Assembly: GCA_963765815.1 (NCBI GenBank)
Contig: CAVXXT010000001.1
Coordinates: forward strand, 310,001-374,000
Source: DATLNF01 sp963765815
Lineage (GTDB): Bacteria > Actinomycetota > Actinomycetes > BP-191
Direction: 5' to 3'
Length of the DNA: 64,000 nt
In this document: positions 33,439-43,986 of the stretch, piece after piece
How the letters are laid out: each line of letters opens with the position of its first letter
How positions within the stretch are numbered: position 1 is the stretch's first letter
Made by a program: the position numbers and the translations under genes
The notes under the pieces: generated by a model
Database searches by the model: none
The model's input: the letters and a program-made list of their open reading frames with translations, nothing else
What the model was told of the DNA's origin: nothing

Positions 33439-33490
33439 TGAACTTTGCGGCACTCCGAGCCTGCGACCAGCCGGATCGCCGCGATGTTCA
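33439..33490. repeat. Intergenic palindromic repeat, copy 3 (diverged)
   Basis: TGAACTTTGCGGC (33439-33451) and GCCGCGATGTTCA (33478-33490) are inverted with two mismatches in 13. In reverse complement it shares GTCGCAGGCTC with copy 2. The right arm covers the stop codon of the following small gene on the minus strand, as in copy 2. Confidence 0.65.
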
Positions 33491-33781
33491 GGCGGTGCTG
33501 TCGAGCTCGAGGTCGAGGATGCGCGTCTGCGGCTCGCCGGCCAGTGCGGGCGAGGCCTCGCTCACCGCCCAGACCTTCTCGCGCAGGAAGCCGAGGAACG
33601 CCTGCGCCGACGGCATGTCGTCGAAGTCGAGGTCGATCAGCACGTAGTGCGGGTCGTCGGTCGGTCGCGCCACCCGGTGCCGGCGTACGCCGGCCTTCGC
33701 GCGCATCTCCGCGAACCGGTCGAATGCGCCGCGCCACGTCTCGAAGTCCGAGATCGCGTGCTCGATGTGCAGGGTGATCAC
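33488..33781 (-). CDS. Small dimeric alpha/beta-barrel-like protein
   Basis: 97 aa from GTG 33781, after GGAG at a good distance. The pattern ITLHIEHAISDFETWRGAFDRF ... HYVLIDLDFDDMPSAQAFLGFL resembles the antibiotic-monooxygenase-like (ABM) or cyclase-like fold. No substrate is evident. An upstream ATG at 33820 would add 13 residues. The stop codon lies in the palindromic repeat. Confidence 0.72.
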   Translation of the reverse strand: MITLHIEHAISDFETWRGAFDRFAEMRAKAGVRRHRVARPTDDPHYVLIDLDFDDMPSAQAFLGFLREKVWAVSEASPALAGEPQTRILDLELDSTA

Positions 33782-33855
33782 AGCAGCTCCGTCCGTTGCT
33801 GGCGGGAATTGCGGGCTCATTGCCCGCTAACTCCACCACCTCGTGGCCCCTCGGG

Positions 33856-34911
33856 TCAGGCGTCGAGGAGGGTGGCGGCCAGCTGGGCGCGGTGCTCGCG
33901 GGCGAAGCCGTCGTACGACGCGATCCACTGCGCGCGCTTGTAGAACCGGTGCAGCGGGTGGTCCCAGGTGAAGCCGATGCCGCCCATGGACTGGATCGCG
34001 TTCTCCGCCGCGAAGACCGCCGCCTCGCCGGCCGCCGCCTTCGCGGCGGCGCACGCGTCCGGCGCGGCTGCGTCGCCGGTCGAGACGCACCACGCGGCCC
34101 AGTAGGCGAGCGAGCGAGCCAGCTCGAGCGACACGAAGATGTTGGCGATCCGGTGCGAGACCCCCTGGTAGGTCCCGATCGGCCGGCCGAACTGCTGCCG
34201 CTCCTTCGCGTAGTCCGCCGAGATCTCCAGGCAGCGCTGCGCGACGCCGACCGCCTCGCATGACACCGCCGCCAGCCCGCGCAGCCGCATCACGGCGAGC
34301 GCTGAGTCAGCGGCCGCACCGGGAGCAATCACCGGTACGCCGGTCGTGCGGTCCAGCACCAGGTCGGCGTACCGCCGAGTCCGGTCCATCGTCGACGTCG
34401 GCTGCACCACGGACCGATCGGCCGCGACGTCCACGCGCCACACCCCGCCGCCGTCGGCGACCACCAGCACGTCGTCGACGATCTCGAGGTCGGGCACATG
34501 ACGCACCGTCCCGCTCAGCGCGTCACCCGACGCGGTCACGCCACCACCAACGGCGACCGTCGCGGAGCGCGACCCGTCGACCACGGCGGACAACGCAGCG
34601 GTGTCCGACCCGGCGGCCAACAGCGGCAGCGCGAGAGCGACCGTGGAGAAGAACGGCCCCGGGTAGAGCGCTCGCCCGGTCTCCTCGAACAGCACGGCCT
34701 CGTCCAGGAACGACATGCCGGCGCCCCCGGCCGACTCCGGCACCGAGAGCCCGACCCAGCCGAGCGACGCGATCTGCGGCCACGTCGCCGGATCCCACCC
34801 GACGTCGGAGTCCGCCAGTGAAGCGATCTGCTCGAAGGGCAGCTTCGACGCGAGGAAGTCGCGCGCGGAGTCGCGCAGCATCTGCTGCTCGGGCGAGAAG
34901 GCGAAGTCCAT
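33856..34911 (-). CDS. Acyl-CoA dehydrogenase-like protein, short subunit
   Basis: 351 aa, shorter than the usual 380-400. The N-terminal helix bundle and C-terminal bundle (ERQQFGRPIGTYQGVSHRIANIF, QSMGGIGFTWDHPLHRFYKR) are clear. The middle beta domain lacks the strong T-E/P-x-x-GSD motif seen in its partner. Short and long adjacent subunits form alpha2-beta2 dehydrogenases in steroid side-chain degradation; a similar heteromer is inferred. It lies 21 nt after the long subunit. Confidence 0.85.
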   Translation of the reverse strand: MDFAFSPEQQMLRDSARDFLASKLPFEQIASLADSDVGWDPATWPQIASLGWVGLSVPESAGGAGMSFLDEAVLFEETGRALYPGPFFSTVALALPLLAAGSDTAALSAVVDGSRSATVAVGGGVTASGDALSGTVRHVPDLEIVDDVLVVADGGGVWRVDVAADRSVVQPTSTMDRTRRYADLVLDRTTGVPVIAPGAAADSALAVMRLRGLAAVSCEAVGVAQRCLEISADYAKERQQFGRPIGTYQGVSHRIANIFVSLELARSLAYWAAWCVSTGDAAAPDACAAAKAAAGEAAVFAAENAIQSMGGIGFTWDHPLHRFYKRAQWIASYDGFAREHRAQLAATLLDA

Positions 34912-34932
34912 GTGTGCGTGTCTCCGTGAGGC

Positions 34933-36114
34933 TCAGCGTGACCGGGGCAGGCCGACGACCCGCTCCGCGATGATGTTGCGCAGGATCTCTGACGTTCCGG
35001 CCTCGATCGTGTTGCCGCGGCTGCGCAGCTGCTGGTACTGCCAGAAGCCGTTCCACACGCCCTCGTCGCCGTCGAGCTGCGCGGCCGACCCCTGGATCTC
35101 CAGCGCGAGCGACGTGAGCCGCTGGTTGGTCTCCGACCAGTGCAGCTTGGCGATCGACCCCTCCGGACCCGGTACGCCGGTCTTCACGAGTCCGGTCAGC
35201 GCCCGGTAGTTGGTGAACCGCAGCGCCTGCAGGTCGACCCAGTGCTGCGCGATCTGGTCGCGGATGACCGGGTCGTCGGCAGCGCGGCGACCAGCAGCGT
35301 CCGGCGTACGGGCCAGCTCGACCAGCTTCGACACGAAGACCTCGAGCCGCGCGGTCAGCGCGAAGCCGAGGGTGCCTCTCTCATGGAGCAGCGTCGTCAT
35401 CGCGACGCCCCAGCCCTCGCCGATCTCGCCGAGAACGTTCTCGACCGGCACCTTCACGTCGGTGAAGAAGATCTCGTTGAACTCCGGGTCGCCGGTGATC
35501 TGCCGCAGCGGACGCACCTCGACGCCGGGGGAGTGCATGTCGACCAGCAGGTAGGTCAGCCCGCGGTGCTTCTCCGACCCCGGCTCCGAGCGGGTGACGA
35601 GGATGCAGTAGTCGGCGATGTGCGCGTACGACGACCACACCTTCTGCCCGTTGACGACGAAGTGGTCGCCGTCGCGCTCCGCGCGCGTGCGCACCGACGC
35701 GAGGTCGGACCCCGCGCCCGGCTCGGAGAAGCCCTGGCAGAAGACCGTCTCGCCGGAGAGGATCTTCTCGAGGTGCTGAGCCTTCTGCGCGTCGGTGCCG
35801 TGGACGATGATCGTCGGCCCGGCCATGCCGAGCCCGATGACGCCGATGTGCGACGGCGCGTCCGCGCGGGCCGTCTCCTCGAGGAAGATCGCCTGATGCG
35901 TGTACGGCGCCCCGCCGCCGCCGTACTCCTTGGGCCAGGTCAGCCCGGCGTACCCGCCCTCGTGCAGCGTGCGACTCCAGTCGCGCGACATCGCCTCGTC
36001 GCCGCGCCCGGCCTCGGGCTCGCGCTCCGCCCAGCCCGGCGGCAGGTTGGCCGCCAGCCACGCGCGGAGGTCGGCGCGGAACGCCGCCTCTTCCGGGGTG
36101 TCTCGGAAGTCCAC
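34933..36114 (-). CDS. Acyl-CoA dehydrogenase, long subunit
   Basis: 393 aa with the full FAD-binding region (CQGFSEPGAGSDLASVRTRAERDGDHFVVNGQKVWSSYAH) and a C-terminal AGTSEILRNIIAERVVGLPR. It resembles FadE proteins of actinobacterial steroid or branched acyl-CoA degradation. It is the first gene of a two-gene operon with the short subunit, and divergent from msrB. Confidence 0.92.
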   Translation of the reverse strand: MDFRDTPEEAAFRADLRAWLAANLPPGWAEREPEAGRGDEAMSRDWSRTLHEGGYAGLTWPKEYGGGGAPYTHQAIFLEETARADAPSHIGVIGLGMAGPTIIVHGTDAQKAQHLEKILSGETVFCQGFSEPGAGSDLASVRTRAERDGDHFVVNGQKVWSSYAHIADYCILVTRSEPGSEKHRGLTYLLVDMHSPGVEVRPLRQITGDPEFNEIFFTDVKVPVENVLGEIGEGWGVAMTTLLHERGTLGFALTARLEVFVSKLVELARTPDAAGRRAADDPVIRDQIAQHWVDLQALRFTNYRALTGLVKTGVPGPEGSIAKLHWSETNQRLTSLALEIQGSAAQLDGDEGVWNGFWQYQQLRSRGNTIEAGTSEILRNIIAERVVGLPRSR

Positions 36115-36197
36115 GCCAGCACCTCCAGCGAACGATCGTGCGCGACCCGCGAGAGCCTAGTGTCAGCTGAGCAGGCAGACCGAGGAGGAGTACGACG

Positions 36198-36608
36198 ATG
36201 GCCGACGACGTGACGAAGGTGACCAAGAGCGACGCCGAGTGGCGGGCCCAGCTCACGCCGGAGCAGTACCGGGTGCTCCGCGAGAAGGGCACCGAGCCGC
36301 CCGGCGTCGGCGCCTACACCTACAACCACGACGACGGCGTCTTCCGCTGCGCCGGCTGCGGGGCGGAGCTGTTCCGCAGCGAGACGAAGTACGACTCCGG
36401 GTGCGGCTGGCCCAGCTTCACCGCCCCTGCCGACGCGAGCGCGGTCGAGGAGCACGAGGACACCAGCCACGGCATGCGCCGCATCGAGGTGACCTGCCGG
36501 GCCTGCGGTGGGCACCTCGGCCACGTCTTCCCGGACGGTCCCGGTCCGGCCGGCCTGCGCTACTGCATCAACTCGGTGTCCCTGGAGCTGGACCCCGCGC
36601 AGGGCTGA
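36198..36608 (+). CDS. msrB: Peptide-methionine (R)-S-oxide reductase MsrB
   Basis: 136 aa. It reduces methionine-R-sulfoxide in proteins. The zinc site is C51/C54 and C100/C103, and the catalytic Cys is C123 in RYCINS. The KYDSGCGWPSF signature is intact. Single-domain, cytosolic. The start follows GAGGAG. Confidence 0.96.
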   Translation: MADDVTKVTKSDAEWRAQLTPEQYRVLREKGTEPPGVGAYTYNHDDGVFRCAGCGAELFRSETKYDSGCGWPSFTAPADASAVEEHEDTSHGMRRIEVTCRACGGHLGHVFPDGPGPAGLRYCINSVSLELDPAQG

Positions 36609-36664
36609 ATTCTGCGATTTCGGGTGTGCCGAGGTGTCTCTCCGGACAGAGTGAGAGGGTGCTG

Positions 36665-38404
<1,740 letters not shown>

Positions 38405-38419
<15 letters not shown>

Positions 38420-39826
38420 CCAGACCTGGTACGTCGTCTCGCGCAGCTGGTTGTCGTACCGGAAGAAGTCGTCGGTCGCCGTGCGGATGGGCATCGGCTG
38501 CTTGCCCCGCAGCACGTCCCACGCGAGCGCGATGGACGGCCGGTCGACCGCGCCGTACCCGATGTGCAGGTACTCCGGGTACTGGTCCGGCACCTGCTGC
38601 CACTCCACCGGCGTCGGCGTGTACGGCGCCGACGTCGCGGCACACGGCGGGCCGTCCTCGAACTGCTTCACCGGCCGGCGCGTCGCGGTCGCCTGCAGCA
38701 CCTCGCGCCACTCGGCCATCGTGAAGACGCCGTCGGCGAGCGGCCCGGTGCGCACCGCGCCCTTGCGCCCGGTCGCGACGACGCCGTTGCGTACGCCGGT
38801 TCGCACATCGCCGAGCAGCCGCCGTGCTTCGACCAGGATCGCGGCGGCCCCACCGGCGGCGTACGGCGTCGCGGCCGACGTGCCGCCGCCGATGCGCTCG
38901 TCGGACTCGTCGGTCGTCGTGCGCTGGTACTGCGCGGCCCACGAGTCGCAGGAGTCGGAGACGACGTGTGGTGGGAACCCGGCCCAGGTGTTCACCTGTC
39001 CCGAGTCGATGCCGCCGACGGAGATCACCGACGGCGTGAGGTGAGGTGTCAGCAGTGTGGGATGCCCGACTGCGCCGAACCGGAAGAGCGCGCCGTTGCC
39101 GGACGCCCAGAACGACAGGTGCGCCTTGCCGCTCGCCTCCGCGGTGCGGGCGAGCTCGCCGTTGCCGACGTAGAGCTGGTTGCCGGCGCTGGTCGGGACC
39201 CAGCCCGGCGCGAACGGACCCCAGGAGTTCGACTCGGCGTCGAGCCAGCCGGCGTTGGCCGTGGCCCAGCGGACGCTGTCGAGCGCGTCCTTCGCGGACA
39301 GCGCGCTGCCGGAGAACTGGATCGACACGACGCGGCAGGCCGCGCACGCGCCGTACCCGTTGCCGGTCGCGCGGGACGCCGTCATCGTGCCGTGGCCGTT
39401 GTTGTCGAGGATCGGCATGCCGGTGGGCTTCTCCGCGTCGCAGTCCGGCTCGGCGAACGACGAGGTGATCGACGCGGGGTCGATGGAGGAGATCGCGCCG
39501 ACGATCTTCGTGCCGGGGAACCAGTAGAGCTTCCCCGGCTCGACCTTCGCCCACTGCTTGCAGTCCGCCCGCACCGACTCCCAGTAGTCAGTGCGGTCGA
39601 GCGTGAGCTGCAGCGCCTTGGCGCTCTTCGGGAACCCCGGCAGGTACGTCGACGGGTGCTGGTAGGCGCGCGGCGACCGGTCGCGGAACTCGACGTGGTA
39701 CGGGTTGATGCCGGTGTCGATCAGGCCCACGACCGCGGTCGGCGTTCGTGGCGGTGCGGCCGAGCTCGACGGGACGACCATGGCGGCGAGCACGGTGGCG
39801 GCGCCGAGCAGAGCGCGGGTCCTCAT
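38405..39826 (-). CDS. Secreted subtilisin-like serine protease (S8)
   Basis: 473 aa with a signal peptide (about 1-23). The catalytic triad is intact: D37 in GLIDTGIN, H145 in NNGHGTMTA and S317 in GGGTSAATP, with oxyanion N244 in ASGNG. No I9 propeptide is visible, since catalytic Asp follows the signal peptide within 15 residues. A roughly 100-residue insertion separates Asp and His. The C-terminal region (about 340-473) is not recognised. Confidence 0.92.
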
Positions 39827-39885
39827 GTGGTGCGATTTCGGTCGAACCGGGCCGACTCCTGCCTCGGCTGGTCCATGATCGATCC

Positions 39886-40704
39886 GTGCCCTCGACTCCC
39901 CAGCCGGCCGTCGTCACGCTGCGCGGCTTCCCTCATGCGCTGTTCGCCGCCTCCAGCCAGCAGTGGAGCGACGTGCTCCGCGACTACCTGCTGCGCGGGA
40001 TCGGCGGCGCGGACCAGCCGTACGGCGCCGACGACGTCGCCCGGTCTGTGCGCGCGCTCGATGTGGTTCGGCTGGCGGTCGAAGCCCCTGGCGACGCCGC
40101 CCCGGACGTCGTCGTGCGATTGCGGGATGCGAGCGCGGGGGAGTTCGCCGTCCTCCAGGGCGCGCTCGACGACGCCCGACGGCTGGCGATCGCGGGCGAG
40201 ACGCTCGCCCTGCCGTCGCTGCCCGAGGTCGTCGCCCTGCGCGACTGGATCTGCGAGGAGGTGATGGCCCAGGCCGCCGGTGGCGTCCCTACGCCGTGGA
40301 CCTTCGTCTCGCGGGTCGACACCCCGATCGAGGCCGACCTGGCGGTGTGGGACGCGGCAATCGAGCCTCCGGGCACCGAGCCGTGGTTGATCGGCGACGA
40401 CCACAACCGGATCGTCGCGGCCAGCGTGGCGGCGTCGGAGCTGCTCGGCTGGGCGCCCGGCGAGCTGATCGGCCAGCGGCTGCTCGCGGTGATCCCCGAC
40501 CACCTGCGGGAGCGGCACGTCGCCGGCTTCACCCGCGGCGTGGTGAACGGCGAGCACCAGCTCCTCGGCGCGCCGCTGGCGCTGCCGGCGCTGCACAGCG
40601 ACGGCCACGAGCTGCCGATCACCCTCACCCTGACCCGGCATCCGGCGAGGTTCGGCCGGGTCGTCTTCCTCGCCCGGATGGACCCCGAGCCGGCCGCCGG
40701 GTAG
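39886..40704 (+). CDS. PAS-domain protein
   Basis: 272 aa. The C-terminal part (about 164-268) is a PAS domain: DHNRIVAASVAASELLGWAPGELIGQRLLAVIP, then HVAGFTRGVVNGEHQLLG. The N-terminal 160 residues are unassigned. No kinase, cyclase or HTH output domain is attached, so it probably signals by protein contact. GTG 39886 is assumed. The gene diverges from the subtilisin with 59 nt between starts. Confidence 0.75.
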   Translation: MPSTPQPAVVTLRGFPHALFAASSQQWSDVLRDYLLRGIGGADQPYGADDVARSVRALDVVRLAVEAPGDAAPDVVVRLRDASAGEFAVLQGALDDARRLAIAGETLALPSLPEVVALRDWICEEVMAQAAGGVPTPWTFVSRVDTPIEADLAVWDAAIEPPGTEPWLIGDDHNRIVAASVAASELLGWAPGELIGQRLLAVIPDHLRERHVAGFTRGVVNGEHQLLGAPLALPALHSDGHELPITLTLTRHPARFGRVVFLARMDPEPAAG

Positions 40705-40716
40705 AGGCCCGCTGGC

Positions 40717-42714
40717 TCAGCGCAGTGCGTTGAGCCAGCGCGGGGACGGCGCGCCGACCCCGGTCGACGTGTCGTAGCCCGGTCGCGGCACGTTGCTCTC
40801 GTACTGCTCGAACGTCTTGAGCACCTTCTTCACGCCGTCCGCCGCCGTCGAGCCGTCGACGAAGTCCGTGCGCACGCCCGCGTGGCCGCGCACCCGGCTC
40901 GGCACGATGTCGCGGTACGCCGACGGGTCGGTCGAGCGCAGCGCGTAGAGAGCCGCGTTGACGAAGCCGAAGTTGGCCTTGGCCCGGTGGTTGGCCAGCG
41001 CGAGCAGCGCGGCGAAGACCGCCGTCGCCGACTCGTCGGAGGCGTGCCGGCGCTCGGCGTACCGGTCCTTGCCGTCGGGGAAGCGTTGGGTGAGTCCGAT
41101 CGTCAGGCCGGTCTCGGCGTCGCCGTTGACCGCGACGTCCGGCACGGCGCGCCCGAACGTCTCGTCGTCGCGCTGGGCCAGCGTGTTGGGCACGACGCCC
41201 TGCTGGTAGTCGGGCTGGTCGTGGACCGCGCTGATGCCACCGCCGCTGCCGCGGAACGTCGCGTCCAGGTCGTCCTCCCACGCGCCGTCCTCGAGGTTGG
41301 TCACCGTCTTCGCCCAGCCGACCTCCCGCGCCAGCCGGCCGCCGCGGCCGAAGACCAGGCTGGTCGCGCCGACCGCCGTCACCATCGGGTCGTTGGCCGG
41401 GTACTCCGGGCTGGGCTGGGCGCCCTGGTGGGAGTTGTCGCCGATCGAGCCCGAGGCGAAGAGCAGCGAGATGCCGGTCGACGCGGCCTGCGCGGCGGTC
41501 TGCGAGATCTGCTCGATGTTCGCCGGGTTGGTGTTCTCGCCCGCGCTGTACCAGCCGTTCATCACGATGTCGCCGAGCTTGGCGTCGACCGCGAGCATCG
41601 TGCCGTTGGCCAGGTCGAGGCTCGACGTCGTGCCCAGGTAGACGATGTCGGCGCCGGGTGCCATCGCGTGGATGTTCTCGACCAGCATGTGCGCCTGCAG
41701 CGACCACACCGCCGGGCGGAGGATCGGCTCGACGTTGGGCGTCTGGTACGCCGTCGGGTAGGACAGCTGGGTGAGCTGCCCGGGCCTCATCAGCGGCAGG
41801 CCGCGTCGCTTCGACCAGGTGGCGACGTCGCCGGGCAGCGTCTGGATCGCGTGCGACCCGACGATCACGATGCCCTGGCCCCGACCGTCGACGCGCGCCT
41901 TGATCGCGGCGTCCGCGCCGTAGACCGCGCGCTGCTGCGCGATGGTCGTCTCACAGGTGACCGCGGGCTGGCGTCGGCCGTGGATCGGCGGCAGGCGACG
42001 GTCGACCACGGCGCCGTCGTACGCCGAGCAGGGCGTGGAGTAGACGACCGCGGGCGGTGGCGCGCTGTCGGCCGGCGTCGCGGGCATGTCGGGCAGCGCG
42101 ACGGGGAACGGATCGGCCGCCTCCTCGCCGCCGATCACGATCGGGTCGTCGGCGAGGCCGCGGATGCCGATCGCGATCCGGGCGATGTCGAGGGGGAGCG
42201 TGGGCAGCCGGTCGGGCGCGCGCAGGGTGCGCTGGCGCAGCCGGTAGCGGCCGAGGCTGGTGCCGAACACCCGCTCGAGCTGCGCGGTGGTGCCACGGGC
42301 CGGGACGTACATGCGGTTGGTCGGGACCGTGCCCAGCTCGAGGCCGTTCGCGCTCAGCCAGGTCTGGACGGTCCGCACCGTGGCGGCGGTCGGTGAGAAG
42401 CGGCGGCGGAACTCCGCCGGGCTGACGTAGTGGCGGTACGACGGGCTGTCGGGGCGGGACACGTCGTACGCGAGCACTCGCGCTCCCGCGCGATCGCGCC
42501 ACGGGAGCACCACCTGGATGTCGACGAGGGTCTCGTCCGGCAGGTCGCCCACGCGTGCCGCCGGCGTCGCCCAAGCGGGGATCGTGCCGGGAAGCGCGGC
42601 GCGCACCTCCGGTGCGGCCGCGGGGCGGGCCAGCGCGGCGGGGGCGGCGCAGACGGCGAGGAGCAGGGATGCGGCGAGGGCGGCGCGCAGGCCGCGGGAC
42701 TGGGTCGAGGTCAC
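40717..42714 (-). CDS. Sedolisin-like (S53) secreted protein, catalytic residues apparently lost
   Basis: 665 aa. A signal peptide (1-29) precedes a pro-kumamolisin-like domain (about 55-190, with SYRHYVSPAEFRRRF). The catalytic-type domain spans about 250-660. Aligned by eye on the APGA landmark (352-355), the Glu and Asp of the S53 triad fall on Q340 and L344, the oxyanion Asp region reads ASGSIGD (S423), and the SGTSA box reads SDESAT (S562 remains). It may thus be a non-proteolytic homologue. Exported; 12 nt after the PAS gene, convergent. Confidence 0.8.
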   Translation of the reverse strand: MTSTQSRGLRAALAASLLLAVCAAPAALARPAAAPEVRAALPGTIPAWATPAARVGDLPDETLVDIQVVLPWRDRAGARVLAYDVSRPDSPSYRHYVSPAEFRRRFSPTAATVRTVQTWLSANGLELGTVPTNRMYVPARGTTAQLERVFGTSLGRYRLRQRTLRAPDRLPTLPLDIARIAIGIRGLADDPIVIGGEEAADPFPVALPDMPATPADSAPPPAVVYSTPCSAYDGAVVDRRLPPIHGRRQPAVTCETTIAQQRAVYGADAAIKARVDGRGQGIVIVGSHAIQTLPGDVATWSKRRGLPLMRPGQLTQLSYPTAYQTPNVEPILRPAVWSLQAHMLVENIHAMAPGADIVYLGTTSSLDLANGTMLAVDAKLGDIVMNGWYSAGENTNPANIEQISQTAAQAASTGISLLFASGSIGDNSHQGAQPSPEYPANDPMVTAVGATSLVFGRGGRLAREVGWAKTVTNLEDGAWEDDLDATFRGSGGGISAVHDQPDYQQGVVPNTLAQRDDETFGRAVPDVAVNGDAETGLTIGLTQRFPDGKDRYAERRHASDESATAVFAALLALANHRAKANFGFVNAALYALRSTDPSAYRDIVPSRVRGHAGVRTDFVDGSTAADGVKKVLKTFEQYESNVPRPGYDTSTGVGAPSPRWLNALR

Positions 42715-42802
42715 CTGCGCTCACTTCGACCCACGCGCGGCGGGGTCCTGCCGTGGAGGTTCGGCGTACGGGCCGGGCGTTGTTCGGCGAGAATCATCGG
42801 TC

Positions 42803-43603
42803 ATGACCATGACCGCGCTCTCCGGTGAGCTGCTCGAGGTGGCGACCGCCGTCGCGCGCTCGGCCGGCGCGATGCTGCTCGACCGGCTCTCCGCGACCCG
42901 GACCGCCACCGCCAAGTCGACGCCGACCGACATGGTCACCGAGGTCGACGCCGCGGCCGAGAAGCTCATCGTCGGGCTGCTGCGCCGCCGGCGTCCCGAC
43001 GACGGCGTGCTCGGCGAAGAGGGCGCCGCGACCCAGGGCTCCACCGGCGTGACGTGGGTCATCGACCCGATCGACGGGACCACCAACTACCTCTACCGGG
43101 GCGCCGCGTTCTGCGTCTCGGTCGCCGCGGTCGACGCTGCGGGCAGCGTCGTGGGCGCCATCTACGACCCGCAGCGCGATGAGCTGTTCACCGGGATCCG
43201 CGGCGTCGGGGCCACCCGCAACGGGCAGCCGATCCGCGTCGCCCAGGTCACGGACCTGGGCCAGGCGCTGGTCGCCACCGGCTTCGCATACGACGCCGAT
43301 CGACGCCGCCGGCAGGCCGAGGTGCTGGTCCAGGTGATCGACAAGGTGCGCGACATCCGCCGCAGCGGCTCGGCGGCGATCGACTGGTGCAGCCTCGCCT
43401 GCGGTCGGGTCGACGCGATCTACGAGCGCGGGCAGCAGCCGTGGGACCACGCGGCCGGCGCGCTCATCGCCAAGGAGGCCGGTGCGGTCGTGGGTGACCT
43501 GCGCGGCGGGGTGCCGTCCGCGGAGATGGCCTACGGCGCCTCGCCCGGCATCTTCGAGCCCCTCCGCGAGCTGCTCGCCAACGCCGAGGCCGACCGCGAC
43601 TGA
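42803..43603 (+). CDS. Inositol monophosphatase family protein
   Basis: 266 aa. Metal-binding motifs are present: EVDAAAEKL, GEEG, WVIDPIDGTTNY and the C-terminal PWDHAAGALIAKEAGAVV. It dephosphorylates inositol phosphates or related phosphoesters (IMPase/HisN type); the substrate cannot be set. ATG 42803 or 42809. The last codons (GCC GAG GCC GAC CGC GAC TGA) recur as a direct repeat at 43931. Confidence 0.93.
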   Translation: MTMTALSGELLEVATAVARSAGAMLLDRLSATRTATAKSTPTDMVTEVDAAAEKLIVGLLRRRRPDDGVLGEEGAATQGSTGVTWVIDPIDGTTNYLYRGAAFCVSVAAVDAAGSVVGAIYDPQRDELFTGIRGVGATRNGQPIRVAQVTDLGQALVATGFAYDADRRRRQAEVLVQVIDKVRDIRRSGSAAIDWCSLACGRVDAIYERGQQPWDHAAGALIAKEAGAVVGDLRGGVPSAEMAYGASPGIFEPLRELLANAEADRD

Positions 43604-43986
43604 CCCGCCCGACCGTCGTACCGGAATCGACGAGCGACTACGTCGCCTAAGAGCGCCGCCAGCCGCTCATGATCATGGAACCGGTAATCGACGAGCGACT
43701 ACGAGCGCCCTATCTCTCGTCGATGCTCATGATCTTGAAATCCTGGCCCGGCCGCCGAGATCGGCATCGTGATCGGGTGGACATTTCGCGTGTTCACCGC
43801 CGGGGTTGTCGGCGCCAACACCGGTGCCGGACTCCTCATGGTCTCCGGGGTGCCGCTGTGGATCGTCGTGTGGATGCTCGCCCTAAGCGGCCGAGCAGCT
43901 CGGGACGCGCCGGTGCCGTGGCCGGCTATAGCCGAGGCCGACCGCGACTGATCCGTCGTACCGGTCAGGCAATCGACGAGCGGCTA
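43583..43986. repeat. Repeat-rich gap: direct duplication and two 60-bp tandem units
   Basis: The 380-nt gap 43604-43983 holds several repeats. The 21-nt end of the IMPase gene (43583-43603) recurs exactly at 43931-43951, followed in both places by CCGTCGTACCGG. Two 60-bp units (43621-43680 and 43681-43740) each begin CCGG(T)AATCGACGAGCGACTACG and end GCTCATGATC-TG-AA. A third AATCGACGAGCG copy is at 43971 and overlaps the amidase stop. Within unit 2, ATCGACGAG and CTCGTCGAT are inverted. Confidence 0.8.
43769..43951 (+). CDS. Doubtful 60-residue membrane protein in the repeat region
   Basis: A GTG-initiated frame encodes one hydrophobic helix (GAGLLMVSGVPLWIVVWMLAL). Its last five residues, EADRD, come from the duplicated 3' end of the IMPase gene. 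It could be a real small membrane protein or a chance frame within duplicated DNA. No clear ribosome site. Confidence 0.3.
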   Translation: MIGWTFRVFTAGVVGANTGAGLLMVSGVPLWIVVWMLALSGRAARDAPVPWPAIAEADRD

